Origin: Lutraria lutraria
Lineage: Eukaryota > Mollusca > Bivalvia > Venerida > Mactridae
Direction: 5' to 3'
DNA length: 64,000 nt
NCBI GenBank assembly: GCA_964023205.1
Contig: OZ026835.1
Coordinates: 1,567,053 to 1,631,052 of the forward strand
Each line of letters starts with the position of its first letter. Positions within the stretch are counted from its first letter, which is position 1. Below are positions 56,995-64,000 of the stretch, in pieces. Both the position numbers and the translations under genes were made by a program. A model generated the notes under the pieces. That model was not told where the DNA came from. It ran no database searches and was given only the letters and a program-made list of their open reading frames with translations.

Positions 56995-57621
56995 ATGGAT
57001 TGGATACCCTTACTACCGATAGAGCTGAGACTTAAAATTCATCGTTATGTCATATGGGCTAACGCTAAAACATGGAAGATGGAGTTAGTGCACACATGGG
57101 CTACTCATAATGCTATACATAGCTTACAACATACAAATCATCGAAAGATAGAGAGACTGTTGAAGGATGTAGGTGATCGCCAGGACTTGTCATTCAACCA
57201 AAAATTACCGATTCTACGAAAACTGAATGTGGTACAACAAAGCTTAGATCGTATGTTATCTACGACATGGGATTTTTTAATCCACGATGCTAATTTGAGC
57301 GACGTATCTGCCTTAGCTAACAATTTTCGTTCTACCCCCAATGTGATATGGTTCAGTATGGCTGAAGAGGACAATGGGAGATCTCACCCCGGATGGCGTC
57401 AGTATTCACAGTTTAAAATACGTGGTATCATGGTATTTAAGAGACAGGTACCGTTCACTCATGTTATTCATATTCTACAGTATCGTGCCGTGTTCTATAA
57501 ATTAAGGCACCGCTTAAGAGAAGTCAAAGACGAGATTGAATCCGTTCATGCGAATCGACCTAGAATAGTGATTTGTTCAGGAAATATTCAATTATGGTTA
57601 AACCATCTAGACGATTTATAA
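56995..57621 (+). CDS. F-box-like protein, element 2 copy (208 aa)
   Basis: Counterpart of 9554-10180. ATG at 56995 is the only available start here, which fixes the start for both copies. The F-box-like N-terminus differs at one place (LKIHRYV for LKIYRYV). The frame is intact despite the broken PolB upstream. Confidence 0.7.
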   Translation: MDWIPLLPIELRLKIHRYVIWANAKTWKMELVHTWATHNAIHSLQHTNHRKIERLLKDVGDRQDLSFNQKLPILRKLNVVQQSLDRMLSTTWDFLIHDANLSDVSALANNFRSTPNVIWFSMAEEDNGRSHPGWRQYSQFKIRGIMVFKRQVPFTHVIHILQYRAVFYKLRHRLREVKDEIESVHANRPRIVICSGNIQLWLNHLDDL

Positions 57622-57881
57622 GTTTATATTACATTTTGGATTTTGAGCTGTATACGGATACGTTATACAGTATTGTACAAGATGACCTTGTCAAGGTCAA
57701 GGACATTCGCGCGTGGATTCTGAACCCTCACACGTTTGAACTATTTAGACAGATGATTCGTGATGCTATAATCAGTGCACACTTAGACTTGAAAGCTATC
57801 CATCGAGACGATTGGAATACTTATGTATGTAACGATAGAGTGATTCACACGATTCAAGAATGGAACAGTTTGATATTATGA
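57594..57881 (+). CDS. Uncharacterised 95-aa protein, element 2 copy
   Basis: Counterpart of 9294-9581 with one change (RDAIIS for RDAMIS). It overlaps both neighbours as in element 1. Confidence 0.72.
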   Translation: MVKPSRRFISLYYILDFELYTDTLYSIVQDDLVKVKDIRAWILNPHTFELFRQMIRDAIISAHLDLKAIHRDDWNTYVCNDRVIHTIQEWNSLIL

Positions 57882-58216
57882 ACCATACCCTGTTGAGAAA
57901 AGCATTGGTATTTGCTTATCGTATGAAGATACCTGAAGGTCATCATTCTCTGGAATGGATTCGACAACAGTTGAGTACACCAGACATGTTTGAAGAAATG
58001 AAACATGGACTTCATGTGATGAATTCGTACCAATCAGTACCCATGAATTTGAGTGAAACGGATTGGTTCAAACAGGTGGTGAACAATGACTCTGTGTTAA
58101 CATTTCTGAGTCAATTTGGACATTCAGAATGTGTGTTTGAATTTTCTGACAAACTGTTGTTACCCTTACATGACATGTGTTGTTCTTGTTGTGATTATTC
58201 TTGTACTCATACATAA
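57860..58216 (+). CDS. Uncharacterised protein with Cys-cluster tail, element 2 copy (118 aa)
   Basis: Counterpart of 8953-9315, two codons shorter in the middle (MNSYQSVPM), with the Cys-rich end MCCSCCDYSC intact. Confidence 0.75.
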   Translation: MEQFDIMNHTLLRKALVFAYRMKIPEGHHSLEWIRQQLSTPDMFEEMKHGLHVMNSYQSVPMNLSETDWFKQVVNNDSVLTFLSQFGHSECVFEFSDKLLLPLHDMCCSCCDYSCTHT

Positions 58217-58228
58217 ACTTGTTACACA

Positions 58229-58238
58229 AATAAATAAA
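58229..58238 (+). terminator. AATAAATAAA signals, element 2
   Basis: Overlapping AATAAA motifs 13 nt after the 118-aa gene's stop and 41 nt before the ATPase ATG, matching 8899-8908. Confidence 0.6.
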
Positions 58239-58278
58239 ATGTTTTTCTTCCAATAGTGTTAGTTGTGATTTTCACGTC

Positions 58279-58926
58279 ATGGAGTCCAGTTTACTTTTTA
58301 AGCATCCTTGCAATATGTTTATCTCAGGCCCTAGTGGCTCTGGTAAAACACAATTTGTAAAAAAGGTGTTGGAATACAAATCAGATTTGTTTCAAGTAGT
58401 ACCAGAGCGTATTGTATGGTGTTACAAAGAATGGCAAGTAGCCTATGCACAATTACAAGAACAAGAACCTAGTATTCGGTTCATACAGGGGATACCTGAC
58501 GAGGATGAAGAGATAGTAGAGGATACATCCATTCCTCATTTAATTATATTTGATGACATGCTTGGTGATAAAGATGAAGAGAAAATCAAATTATGGTTTA
58601 CACGAAAAGGTCACCATCGTAATGCTAGTGTGATCTACATTACACAAAACATGTTTCAACAATCGAAAGCCAGTCGTACCCTGAGTTTAAATGCACATTA
58701 CATGATCTTATTTCAAAACACAAGAGATAAAGGACAAATCAAAGTGTTGGCGAATCAAATTCAATTGCCACACTTGTTACCCGCTTATCAAGATGCTATC
58801 TCTACACCTGATGGGTATTTAGTGATTGACTTTCACCCTCAAACACCAGACAGTTATCGGTTAAGAACAGATATTTTTCATCACTGGATCACTGGAGAAA
58901 AACGTGGGCCAGTTGTGTATATATAA
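58279..58926 (+). CDS. Packaging ATPase, element 2 copy
   Basis: Counterpart of 8211-8858 with Walker A GPSGSGKT and Walker B IIFDDM intact. Only two residue changes are seen (FISGPSG; STPDGY). The TATATAAA following the end overlaps the stop and probably serves the next gene. Confidence 0.92.
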   Translation: MESSLLFKHPCNMFISGPSGSGKTQFVKKVLEYKSDLFQVVPERIVWCYKEWQVAYAQLQEQEPSIRFIQGIPDEDEEIVEDTSIPHLIIFDDMLGDKDEEKIKLWFTRKGHHRNASVIYITQNMFQQSKASRTLSLNAHYMILFQNTRDKGQIKVLANQIQLPHLLPAYQDAISTPDGYLVIDFHPQTPDSYRLRTDIFHHWITGEKRGPVVYI

Positions 58927-58960
58927 ACATCGTTTACTCATATAAGATCATTCAGTCATC

Positions 58961-60046
58961 ATGTCAGCTACAGCCATAGCTCAATCGTTAGAACATTTGG
59001 GTCAGGAACGAGACCCTACTGTACGGGAGCAAATGCTACGGTCTGGATTAAAAGAAATGCTCAAGTGGTTCACCTTAGCAGCAAAGGGGATTTTAAAAAA
59101 GAAAATTGTGCTACCTAAACAAACACAAAACTTTATGCAAAAACATCAGCATGAATTAGAGCAGCTGGGAGATGATCAAGTGGACATGGATACTAAACGT
59201 CAACTCATATTGAAACCAGGAGGTGGTGGATTTCTTGGTGGAGTCATGATACGAAGTTTACTCCGATGGAATGGTCAAAAGACGATTCGTAAATTTGTAA
59301 AATCTCCAGCTAAAAAAGCCAGAAAAGCGCCTGCTAAAAAACCTAGAAAATCTCCAGCTAAAAGAAAAGCACCAGCCAGAAAACCTAGAAAAGCTCCAGC
59401 TAAAAAAGCTAGAAAATCGCCTGCCAAGATCAATGAACGTTTTATTACTCTCCGTCGTCGAAAGCAAACCACTTCAACACCCTCTATGGCTGTAACTCCA
59501 ATCAGTAAGTTACAATGGTCTCCTATCAGTCCTGTGAGTAGTTTGAGCTTTAGCTCATCTAGAAATTCATCTAAAAGCTCATCTCAAAATTCTTCTAGAA
59601 GTGGACCAAGCAGTTTTAGCACACCTAAAAGTTTAAGAAGTTCATCTAGAAGTTATTCAAGCAGTGGGCCAAGCAGTTTATCTAGAAGTTCGCCAAGTAG
59701 TTTGAGTTATTCAAGAAGTTATTCAAGCAGTGGGCCAAGCAGTTTATCTAGAAGTTATTCTAGAAGTTCACCAAGTAGTTCTTCAAGCAGTGGGCCAAGT
59801 AGTTTGAGTTCTTCAAGAAATTCATCTAGGAGCTCATCCAGTAGATCATCTCACAGTTCATCCAGTAGATCATCTCCCAGTTCAAGAAGTTCACCAGACA
59901 CTCCATTGTGCCGTTTTTCACCCCTATCCTTGTCTACCTTATCAAGACAGGCTGTCTTGAAACCCCTTTTGAGACATCGTATTCACCTGATGAGACAGGG
60001 CCCTATGAATCCAGCTTCAAGACAAGCCTTTGATGCTTTAGTATAA
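58961..60046 (+). CDS. H1/protamine-like core protein, element 2 copy (361 aa)
   Basis: Counterpart of 7052-8176. The pX-like head and C-terminal segment are conserved. The Lys/Ala/Pro block is longer and rearranged (KARKAPAKKPRKSPAKRK), and the Ser-rich block has different repeat composition (SSSRSSHSSSSRSS). Such in-frame repeat turnover with a kept frame suggests that composition rather than exact sequence matters. Confidence 0.85.
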   Translation: MSATAIAQSLEHLGQERDPTVREQMLRSGLKEMLKWFTLAAKGILKKKIVLPKQTQNFMQKHQHELEQLGDDQVDMDTKRQLILKPGGGGFLGGVMIRSLLRWNGQKTIRKFVKSPAKKARKAPAKKPRKSPAKRKAPARKPRKAPAKKARKSPAKINERFITLRRRKQTTSTPSMAVTPISKLQWSPISPVSSLSFSSSRNSSKSSSQNSSRSGPSSFSTPKSLRSSSRSYSSSGPSSLSRSSPSSLSYSRSYSSSGPSSLSRSYSRSSPSSSSSSGPSSLSSSRNSSRSSSSRSSHSSSSRSSPSSRSSPDTPLCRFSPLSLSTLSRQAVLKPLLRHRIHLMRQGPMNPASRQAFDALV

Positions 60047-60084
60047 AAGCTGTGAAGAAGTAAAAACAGGTATTATTTGACATA

Positions 60085-60456
60085 ATGGCACCAAAGCGAC
60101 CACTCCTGCATAAATACGGACATCTGGTTTTGGGTTTAACTCAAGCCCCAGATGGGTTAAGAAGAAAGATGATACATGGAGCATCTAAAGAAATGATTCA
60201 ATGTGTGGCAGAATGCTGTCAGAATGTTTTAAAAGGCAATGTTGCCTTATCCCCCTCTCAAAAGCAAAGGTTGAAGTCCAAGCGTCAACATCTCCGCACT
60301 TTAGCAGATAAAAGAGTATCCATTCAAAAAAAGAAACGTGTGTTGAATCAAAAAGGAGGATTATTTCCATTACTGGCTCTTGCTCCAATCATTGCTAAAG
60401 CTGTTGCTGCAGGAGCACTCAGTGGAGGTGTTGCCACACTGGTGAAAAAGCTATGA
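60085..60456 (+). CDS. pX-like core protein, element 2 copy (123 aa)
   Basis: Counterpart of 6642-7013 with one change (CVAECC for CVSECC). It ends in ATGA with the next gene. Confidence 0.82.
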   Translation: MAPKRPLLHKYGHLVLGLTQAPDGLRRKMIHGASKEMIQCVAECCQNVLKGNVALSPSQKQRLKSKRQHLRTLADKRVSIQKKKRVLNQKGGLFPLLALAPIIAKAVAAGALSGGVATLVKKL

Positions 60457-61199
60457 AGAAAATGGCTATCGTCCCATTCAAAATGCTAGAAGAGATGAAT
60501 CGATGGAAAACAGAACAACGACCACGTTTACCTCCTCCCCCGCAAGTCAGTCAAACATCCGATTTACAGAAACAAATGGGAGACGTATTACAAAATGAAT
60601 CGTTGTCTGAATCAGAAAAAGCACAACACTATGGGCAAGTCTTGCAAAGGTTTCAACTGTCTCATCAAAAAGCACGTGAACCGGCTACTCTGGCTGCACC
60701 AGTTGCACCGGCTGCACCGGTTGTTCCAGCTGCTCAAGGTGCACAAGGGGCACAAGCGGCTCCTGCTACATTGACGGATCGGATTCTTGAAAGTGTTCCT
60801 ACTACCATGCGTCGAAAAACTCAGCTTTTATTACACTTTCTACAAAATCATCCCCACATGTCATGGAATGATCATGGGATGTTGGAATACCATGGAAAAC
60901 CAATACAAGGATCCAACATTATTGATTTGGTCAATGATGTCATACGTCATAGAAAAGGGTCGGAGCCTAGAGGATGGGAACAGTTTTCTAGTGGACTAAG
61001 AGATGTCAATGTACCACAAGAAGTGATAGGAAATAAACGGAGATGGTCATGGATGCAAAAAGCAGACGATTCGGAGGAAGATGATGAATTTGATAGTTTT
61101 GTTGAGTCTCGTTCACCTATAAGTAAACGGATGAAAGCAGAACCTATAAGTAAACCTGTCAAACAGATGAAAGCAGAACCTAAGTGGGAAGCCTACTAG
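60453..61199 (+). CDS. Conserved Polinton-associated protein, element 2 copy (248 aa)
   Basis: Counterpart of 5887-6645. The IQGSNIIDLVNDVIRHRK core is unchanged. Differences lie in the Ala/Pro linker and the acidic and KAEP-repeat tail (four residues shorter). Confidence 0.85.
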   Translation: MKKMAIVPFKMLEEMNRWKTEQRPRLPPPPQVSQTSDLQKQMGDVLQNESLSESEKAQHYGQVLQRFQLSHQKAREPATLAAPVAPAAPVVPAAQGAQGAQAAPATLTDRILESVPTTMRRKTQLLLHFLQNHPHMSWNDHGMLEYHGKPIQGSNIIDLVNDVIRHRKGSEPRGWEQFSSGLRDVNVPQEVIGNKRRWSWMQKADDSEEDDEFDSFVESRSPISKRMKAEPISKPVKQMKAEPKWEAY

Positions 61200-61204
61200 A
61201 CAAC

Positions 61205-62278
61205 ATGAACAAAAAGGTAGACAGTCTGTTACATCAGATTTATTATGATCCCCATCATCCGGCTGGTTTTGGTGGGGTAGAACGTCTTACTACAGCAGCT
61301 CGAACTCAACTGAAATCCATCACGCCAAGTCAAGTGCGATCCTGGTTGAAGGGACAAAAGACCTATACCCTGCACAAACCTATCCGTAGGGTATTCTCGA
61401 GACGGAAAACGATTGTGGGTGGTATTGATCATCAATGGCAAGCTGATTTGGCAGACATGCAATCCTTGGCTCAGTACAACACCCCTTATCGATATTTGTT
61501 GTGTGTCATTGACGTGTTTTCAAAATATGCTTGGGTCGTTCCCCTCAAGGATAAAACGGGGCTCACATTGGTGGAAGCGTTTCGCTCTATTCTTAAAACG
61601 AGACAACCTAAAGCGTTGCAAACCGATAAAGGAACAGAATTCAAGAATCAAAGGTTTCAACAGTTTTTAGACAAAGTAGGGATTCATTATTTTACGACTG
61701 AAAACCCAGAAACTAAGGCTAGTATAGTGGAACGTTTTCAACGGACCTTAAAATCACGCATGTGGAAATACTTTACGCATCATAAAACACGAAGGTATAT
61801 TCAGGTATTGTCTGATCTCGTGCATGCCTATAATCATCGTGTTCATCGTAGTATACAAATGGCACCCGTATCCGTAAATGAGAATAACGAATCTCAAGTG
61901 GCCTTGACCTTGTATGGAAAATCAAGAAAAAAAGCGTCGACGACCCTTCATGTGGGAGATATTGTTCGTATCAATAAAACAAAACGTACATTTGATAAAG
62001 GTTATCTACCCAACTGGACCACTGAACTGTTTAAAGTGATCCAAGTCAAAAAGACCTCTCCTGCTACTGTGAAATTGACTGATTTAGACGGAGAACCCAT
62101 TTTGGGTTCGTTTTATTTCTCTGAAGTACAGGTTATAAAAGATGATGCTATCTATGAAATTGAATCAGTGCTCGCACATCGCCAGAGTAAGGTAGACGGA
62201 AGACGAGAAATTAAAGTACATTGGAAAGGTTATCCTTCGAAATTTGACAGTTGGATTCCCGAATCCCATCTCGTTTGA
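61205..62278 (+). CDS. RVE integrase with chromodomain, element 2 copy
   Basis: Counterpart of 4808-5881, essentially identical, with one residue change seen (SIQMAP for SIHMAP). The DDE residues and chromodomain are intact, so element 2 could supply integrase although its PolB is broken. Confidence 0.95.
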   Translation: MNKKVDSLLHQIYYDPHHPAGFGGVERLTTAARTQLKSITPSQVRSWLKGQKTYTLHKPIRRVFSRRKTIVGGIDHQWQADLADMQSLAQYNTPYRYLLCVIDVFSKYAWVVPLKDKTGLTLVEAFRSILKTRQPKALQTDKGTEFKNQRFQQFLDKVGIHYFTTENPETKASIVERFQRTLKSRMWKYFTHHKTRRYIQVLSDLVHAYNHRVHRSIQMAPVSVNENNESQVALTLYGKSRKKASTTLHVGDIVRINKTKRTFDKGYLPNWTTELFKVIQVKKTSPATVKLTDLDGEPILGSFYFSEVQVIKDDAIYEIESVLAHRQSKVDGRREIKVHWKGYPSKFDSWIPESHLV

Positions 62279-62297
62279 ACTGGTTAATAAATACATC

Positions 62298-62544
62298 ATG
62301 TCTCAAACCGATACGGCCAGTGTGGTAGTGACTGCCTCAGAGCAAACCAAATTGTGTGAACCCAAAAATAAGGTCACTTTTTTTGTCACAAATTGTAGTG
62401 GTATTTATTATTATTACCGTATCGCTATTTAATTTGTGTTTTCAACGACCCGATCGAGAATTGTGGCTTCTGCTTTTAAGTAGTTCTCTAGGTTATATTC
62501 TACCGAATCCCTCCTTGAAATTCAATAAACCTAAATCAACATGA
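62298..62544 (+). pseudogene. Two-TM membrane protein, frameshifted
   Basis: Counterpart of 4547-4792 with one extra T at about 62386 (TTTTTTTGTCACAA versus TTTTTTTGCACAA). The frame is lost inside the first hydrophobic segment; the second segment and LGYILPNPS continue in another frame. The ATGA overlap with the penton gene is still present. Confidence 0.88.
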
Positions 62545-63383
62545 GTTCGTTTTACATAACACTCATGAGTGATAGCTCTATGGATTTATTCCAAGACAAT
62601 ACGCAATGTTGTTTTCGTACCAAACTGGCAAAACCCATCCATCTCAATAAACAAGATTGGGAAATTGCCTTAGTGGAAATGATTGTTCCTAGTCAGGTCA
62701 TTAATGTCACTGAAGAAGAGCGACATTTCTACATTGTCACACATGATCCTGTCCTGGGTAAGGCCTTAGAAAACTTTGAGACCTATTGTACTCTCCCCAA
62801 TAAAGAAGAAAAAGGTGTACGACTTTGTATTCCTATAGGAACTTATGTCACACCCCAACATTTGATCGAGACGATTGACTTTACCGTGAAAGATCAATTA
62901 GGTAAAATATTTAGACAGAAAGGCCTTCGATTTACCATGGGTTTTTCAGGACAAAGTAAACGCGCAAAACTGGACAGTTCGGATCAACTAGGCATTCAGT
63001 TTCATCCTCACATGTTTATTAAACTGGGTGGAGCCCCTGATAGTTCTTCGACCATCTTTTTTAAAGACACTCCGGAACCGTTTCCTCATGGCGTAGATAT
63101 TAACATGGGTCATAATCATTTGTTTGTTTATTCCGACCTTGCGTCTTATACCTATTTGGGAAACATAGAAGCCCCCATCTTACGTGTAGCTCCATTTGAT
63201 CCGAGAACGAAAGCAGGAACTAACCCTCATATTCATTTCGAGTTCTTGAATTTACACTATGTACCACTGGCTAAAGCCGACTTTGACACCATCACTATCC
63301 ATATAAGGGGTGACACTGGCCAGTCTATTCAGTTTATTCATGGGAAGTCTATGGTGAAACTACACCTACGTCAAAGACAATGA
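62541..63383 (+). CDS. Minor capsid (penton-like) protein, element 2 copy
   Basis: Counterpart of 3708-4550, 280 aa, with few changes (LFQDNTQ; TKLAKP; DTPEPF). The frame is intact. Confidence 0.88.
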   Translation: MSSFYITLMSDSSMDLFQDNTQCCFRTKLAKPIHLNKQDWEIALVEMIVPSQVINVTEEERHFYIVTHDPVLGKALENFETYCTLPNKEEKGVRLCIPIGTYVTPQHLIETIDFTVKDQLGKIFRQKGLRFTMGFSGQSKRAKLDSSDQLGIQFHPHMFIKLGGAPDSSSTIFFKDTPEPFPHGVDINMGHNHLFVYSDLASYTYLGNIEAPILRVAPFDPRTKAGTNPHIHFEFLNLHYVPLAKADFDTITIHIRGDTGQSIQFIHGKSMVKLHLRQRQ

Positions 63384-63745
63384 TACCTACTTACCAAGGT
63401 CAACCTCGACAATATGGACACGGACTTGGATCCATGTTTAAGAAAGCCATGAAAAGAATTATGCCTTTACTAAATCCATTTGTGAAATCTGGAGTTCACA
63501 CCTTGAAAAAAGAAGGACTCCAGCAAGGAAAAGCCGCTATGAAAGATATCTTGACAGGATCAAACGTTAAACAAGTAATACGAAAACGTGGAGCCTCTGT
63601 ATTAAAAGATGTGGGTGAATCCTTACTACGTGCCGTGGCCAGCCCTAAAAGACGTATAAAGAGCAAACCAGTCAAGAAAAGACCTCATTCGAAACTTCAT
63701 CATCGCCGAGTTAAGCAGGCCAGACCTCTTGATATTTTCGATTAA
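63380..63745 (+). CDS. Small basic virion-type protein, element 2 copy (121 aa)
   Basis: Counterpart of 3346-3711 with five or so substitutions (for example KRIMPLL for KRIIPLL and GVHTLKK for GVRTLKK). The ATGA overlap with the minor capsid gene is kept. Confidence 0.75.
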   Translation: MIPTYQGQPRQYGHGLGSMFKKAMKRIMPLLNPFVKSGVHTLKKEGLQQGKAAMKDILTGSNVKQVIRKRGASVLKDVGESLLRAVASPKRRIKSKPVKKRPHSKLHHRRVKQARPLDIFD

Positions 63746-63747
63746 TC

Positions 63748-64000
63748 ATGATGCAACACGGTTCCTGTGAATGTAGTAAGACAGAGTTGGATGTGTCTGT
63801 TGTGCCACCTACCATGACAGCCATGCAAGAATGTCAATGGACTGAGCATTATCCCATTTCTGCCCTGGACAATAATGCTCCGATTGAATTTGTGATTCCT
63901 GCACAGACAGAAAAATGGACAGATCTGAATCAATCTTACCTGTACCTAAAACTCAAAATTATACAGTCAGATGGTACAGACCTAGCGGCCGACATTGAAA
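63748..64000 (+). CDS. Major capsid protein, element 2 copy, cut by window end
   Basis: The first 84 codons are present (MMQHGSCECSKTELDVSVVP, then WTDLNQSYLYLKLKIIQ). Differences from element 1 include MQECQWTEHY for MQEGQWTEHY, IIQSDG for IIQADG and ADIE for ADSE. The remaining capsid, Cys/His, protease and 157-aa genes should follow outside the window. Confidence 0.85.
   Translation, partial: MMQHGSCECSKTELDVSVVPPTMTAMQECQWTEHYPISALDNNAPIEFVIPAQTEKWTDLNQSYLYLKLKIIQSDGTDLAADIE

Larger units (their letters stand above)
49792..64000 (+). mobile_element. Maverick/Polinton element 2, truncated by window end
   Basis: It begins AGTAGTAATGGGCGTTACCC, an inverted-repeat end close to that of element 1. 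From there it is collinear with element 1 read from its right end, so the two copies face each other across 32.5 kb. The six bases before it are TAGGTT; the matching duplication lies outside the window. Proteins are very similar to element 1. Two inactivating changes are visible (PolB 8-nt deletion at 55180/55181, two-TM gene 1-nt insertion at 62386). Strand is that of the core genes. It sits in the intron after the GPCR TM5 exon. Confidence 0.95.

Overview
The window is animal nuclear DNA, most likely from a lophotrochozoan and plausibly a bivalve mollusc. The grounds are AT-rich intron-rich sequence, many tRNA-derived SINEs and MITEs, eleven nuclear tRNA-Gly(GCC) copies and a multi-exon adhesion GPCR gene. 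It is framed by two large self-synthesising DNA transposons (Maverick/Polinton, related to adintoviruses) in opposite orientation.

Element 1 (26-17234, 17.2 kb) is complete. It has inverted repeats of about 265 bp, a perfect 6-bp target duplication (ACCGAT) and no visible break in any gene. Reading inward from position 26 it carries a coiled-coil/Cys-rich gene, adenain-type protease, Cys/His protein, major capsid protein, small basic protein, minor capsid (penton-like) protein, two-TM protein, RVE integrase with chromodomain, a conserved Polinton-associated protein, a pX-like core protein, a histone H1/protamine-like core protein, the packaging ATPase, three small genes (one F-box-like) and protein-primed-type DNA polymerase B. 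All of these are on the minus strand. Beyond PolB lies an accessory block of four genes: a zinc-knuckle protein, a lipidation-motif/YPDL protein, a coiled-coil protein and a Tyr/Gln-rich repeat protein.

Element 2 (49792 to beyond the window end) is a close, inverted copy. It is damaged: an 8-nt deletion breaks PolB and a 1-nt insertion breaks the two-TM gene.

The most striking observation is that four element genes end, in the correct orientation and within 50 nt of the stop codon, in 16-nt hairpins. Most match the metazoan replication-dependent histone mRNA 3' stem-loop, usually in tandem pairs and with a purine-rich histone-downstream-element-like stretch about 12 nt later. Two of these genes diverge from a promoter of four CCAAT boxes at exactly 24-bp spacing. 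The core and capsid genes instead show ordinary AATAAA signals. This suggests an S-phase, histone-style expression programme for the accessory genes. One of them encodes a 74-75 aa protein that starts MGNCLKS, like host RNF11, and carries two YPDL (ALIX-type late-domain) motifs.

Between the elements, 17.2-29.9 kb is a gene-poor array of segmental duplications, each carrying a tRNA-Gly(GCC) gene, with a TA-flanked pogo/Tigger-like transposon and a LINE remnant. From 30996 to 49720 twenty exons of an adhesion GPCR can be chained in consistent phase: GAIN-GPS, sushi, HRM-like, second GAIN-GPS, then TM1 to TM5. Element 2 is inserted 71 bp into the next intron, so the exons for TM6 and TM7 are not in this window.
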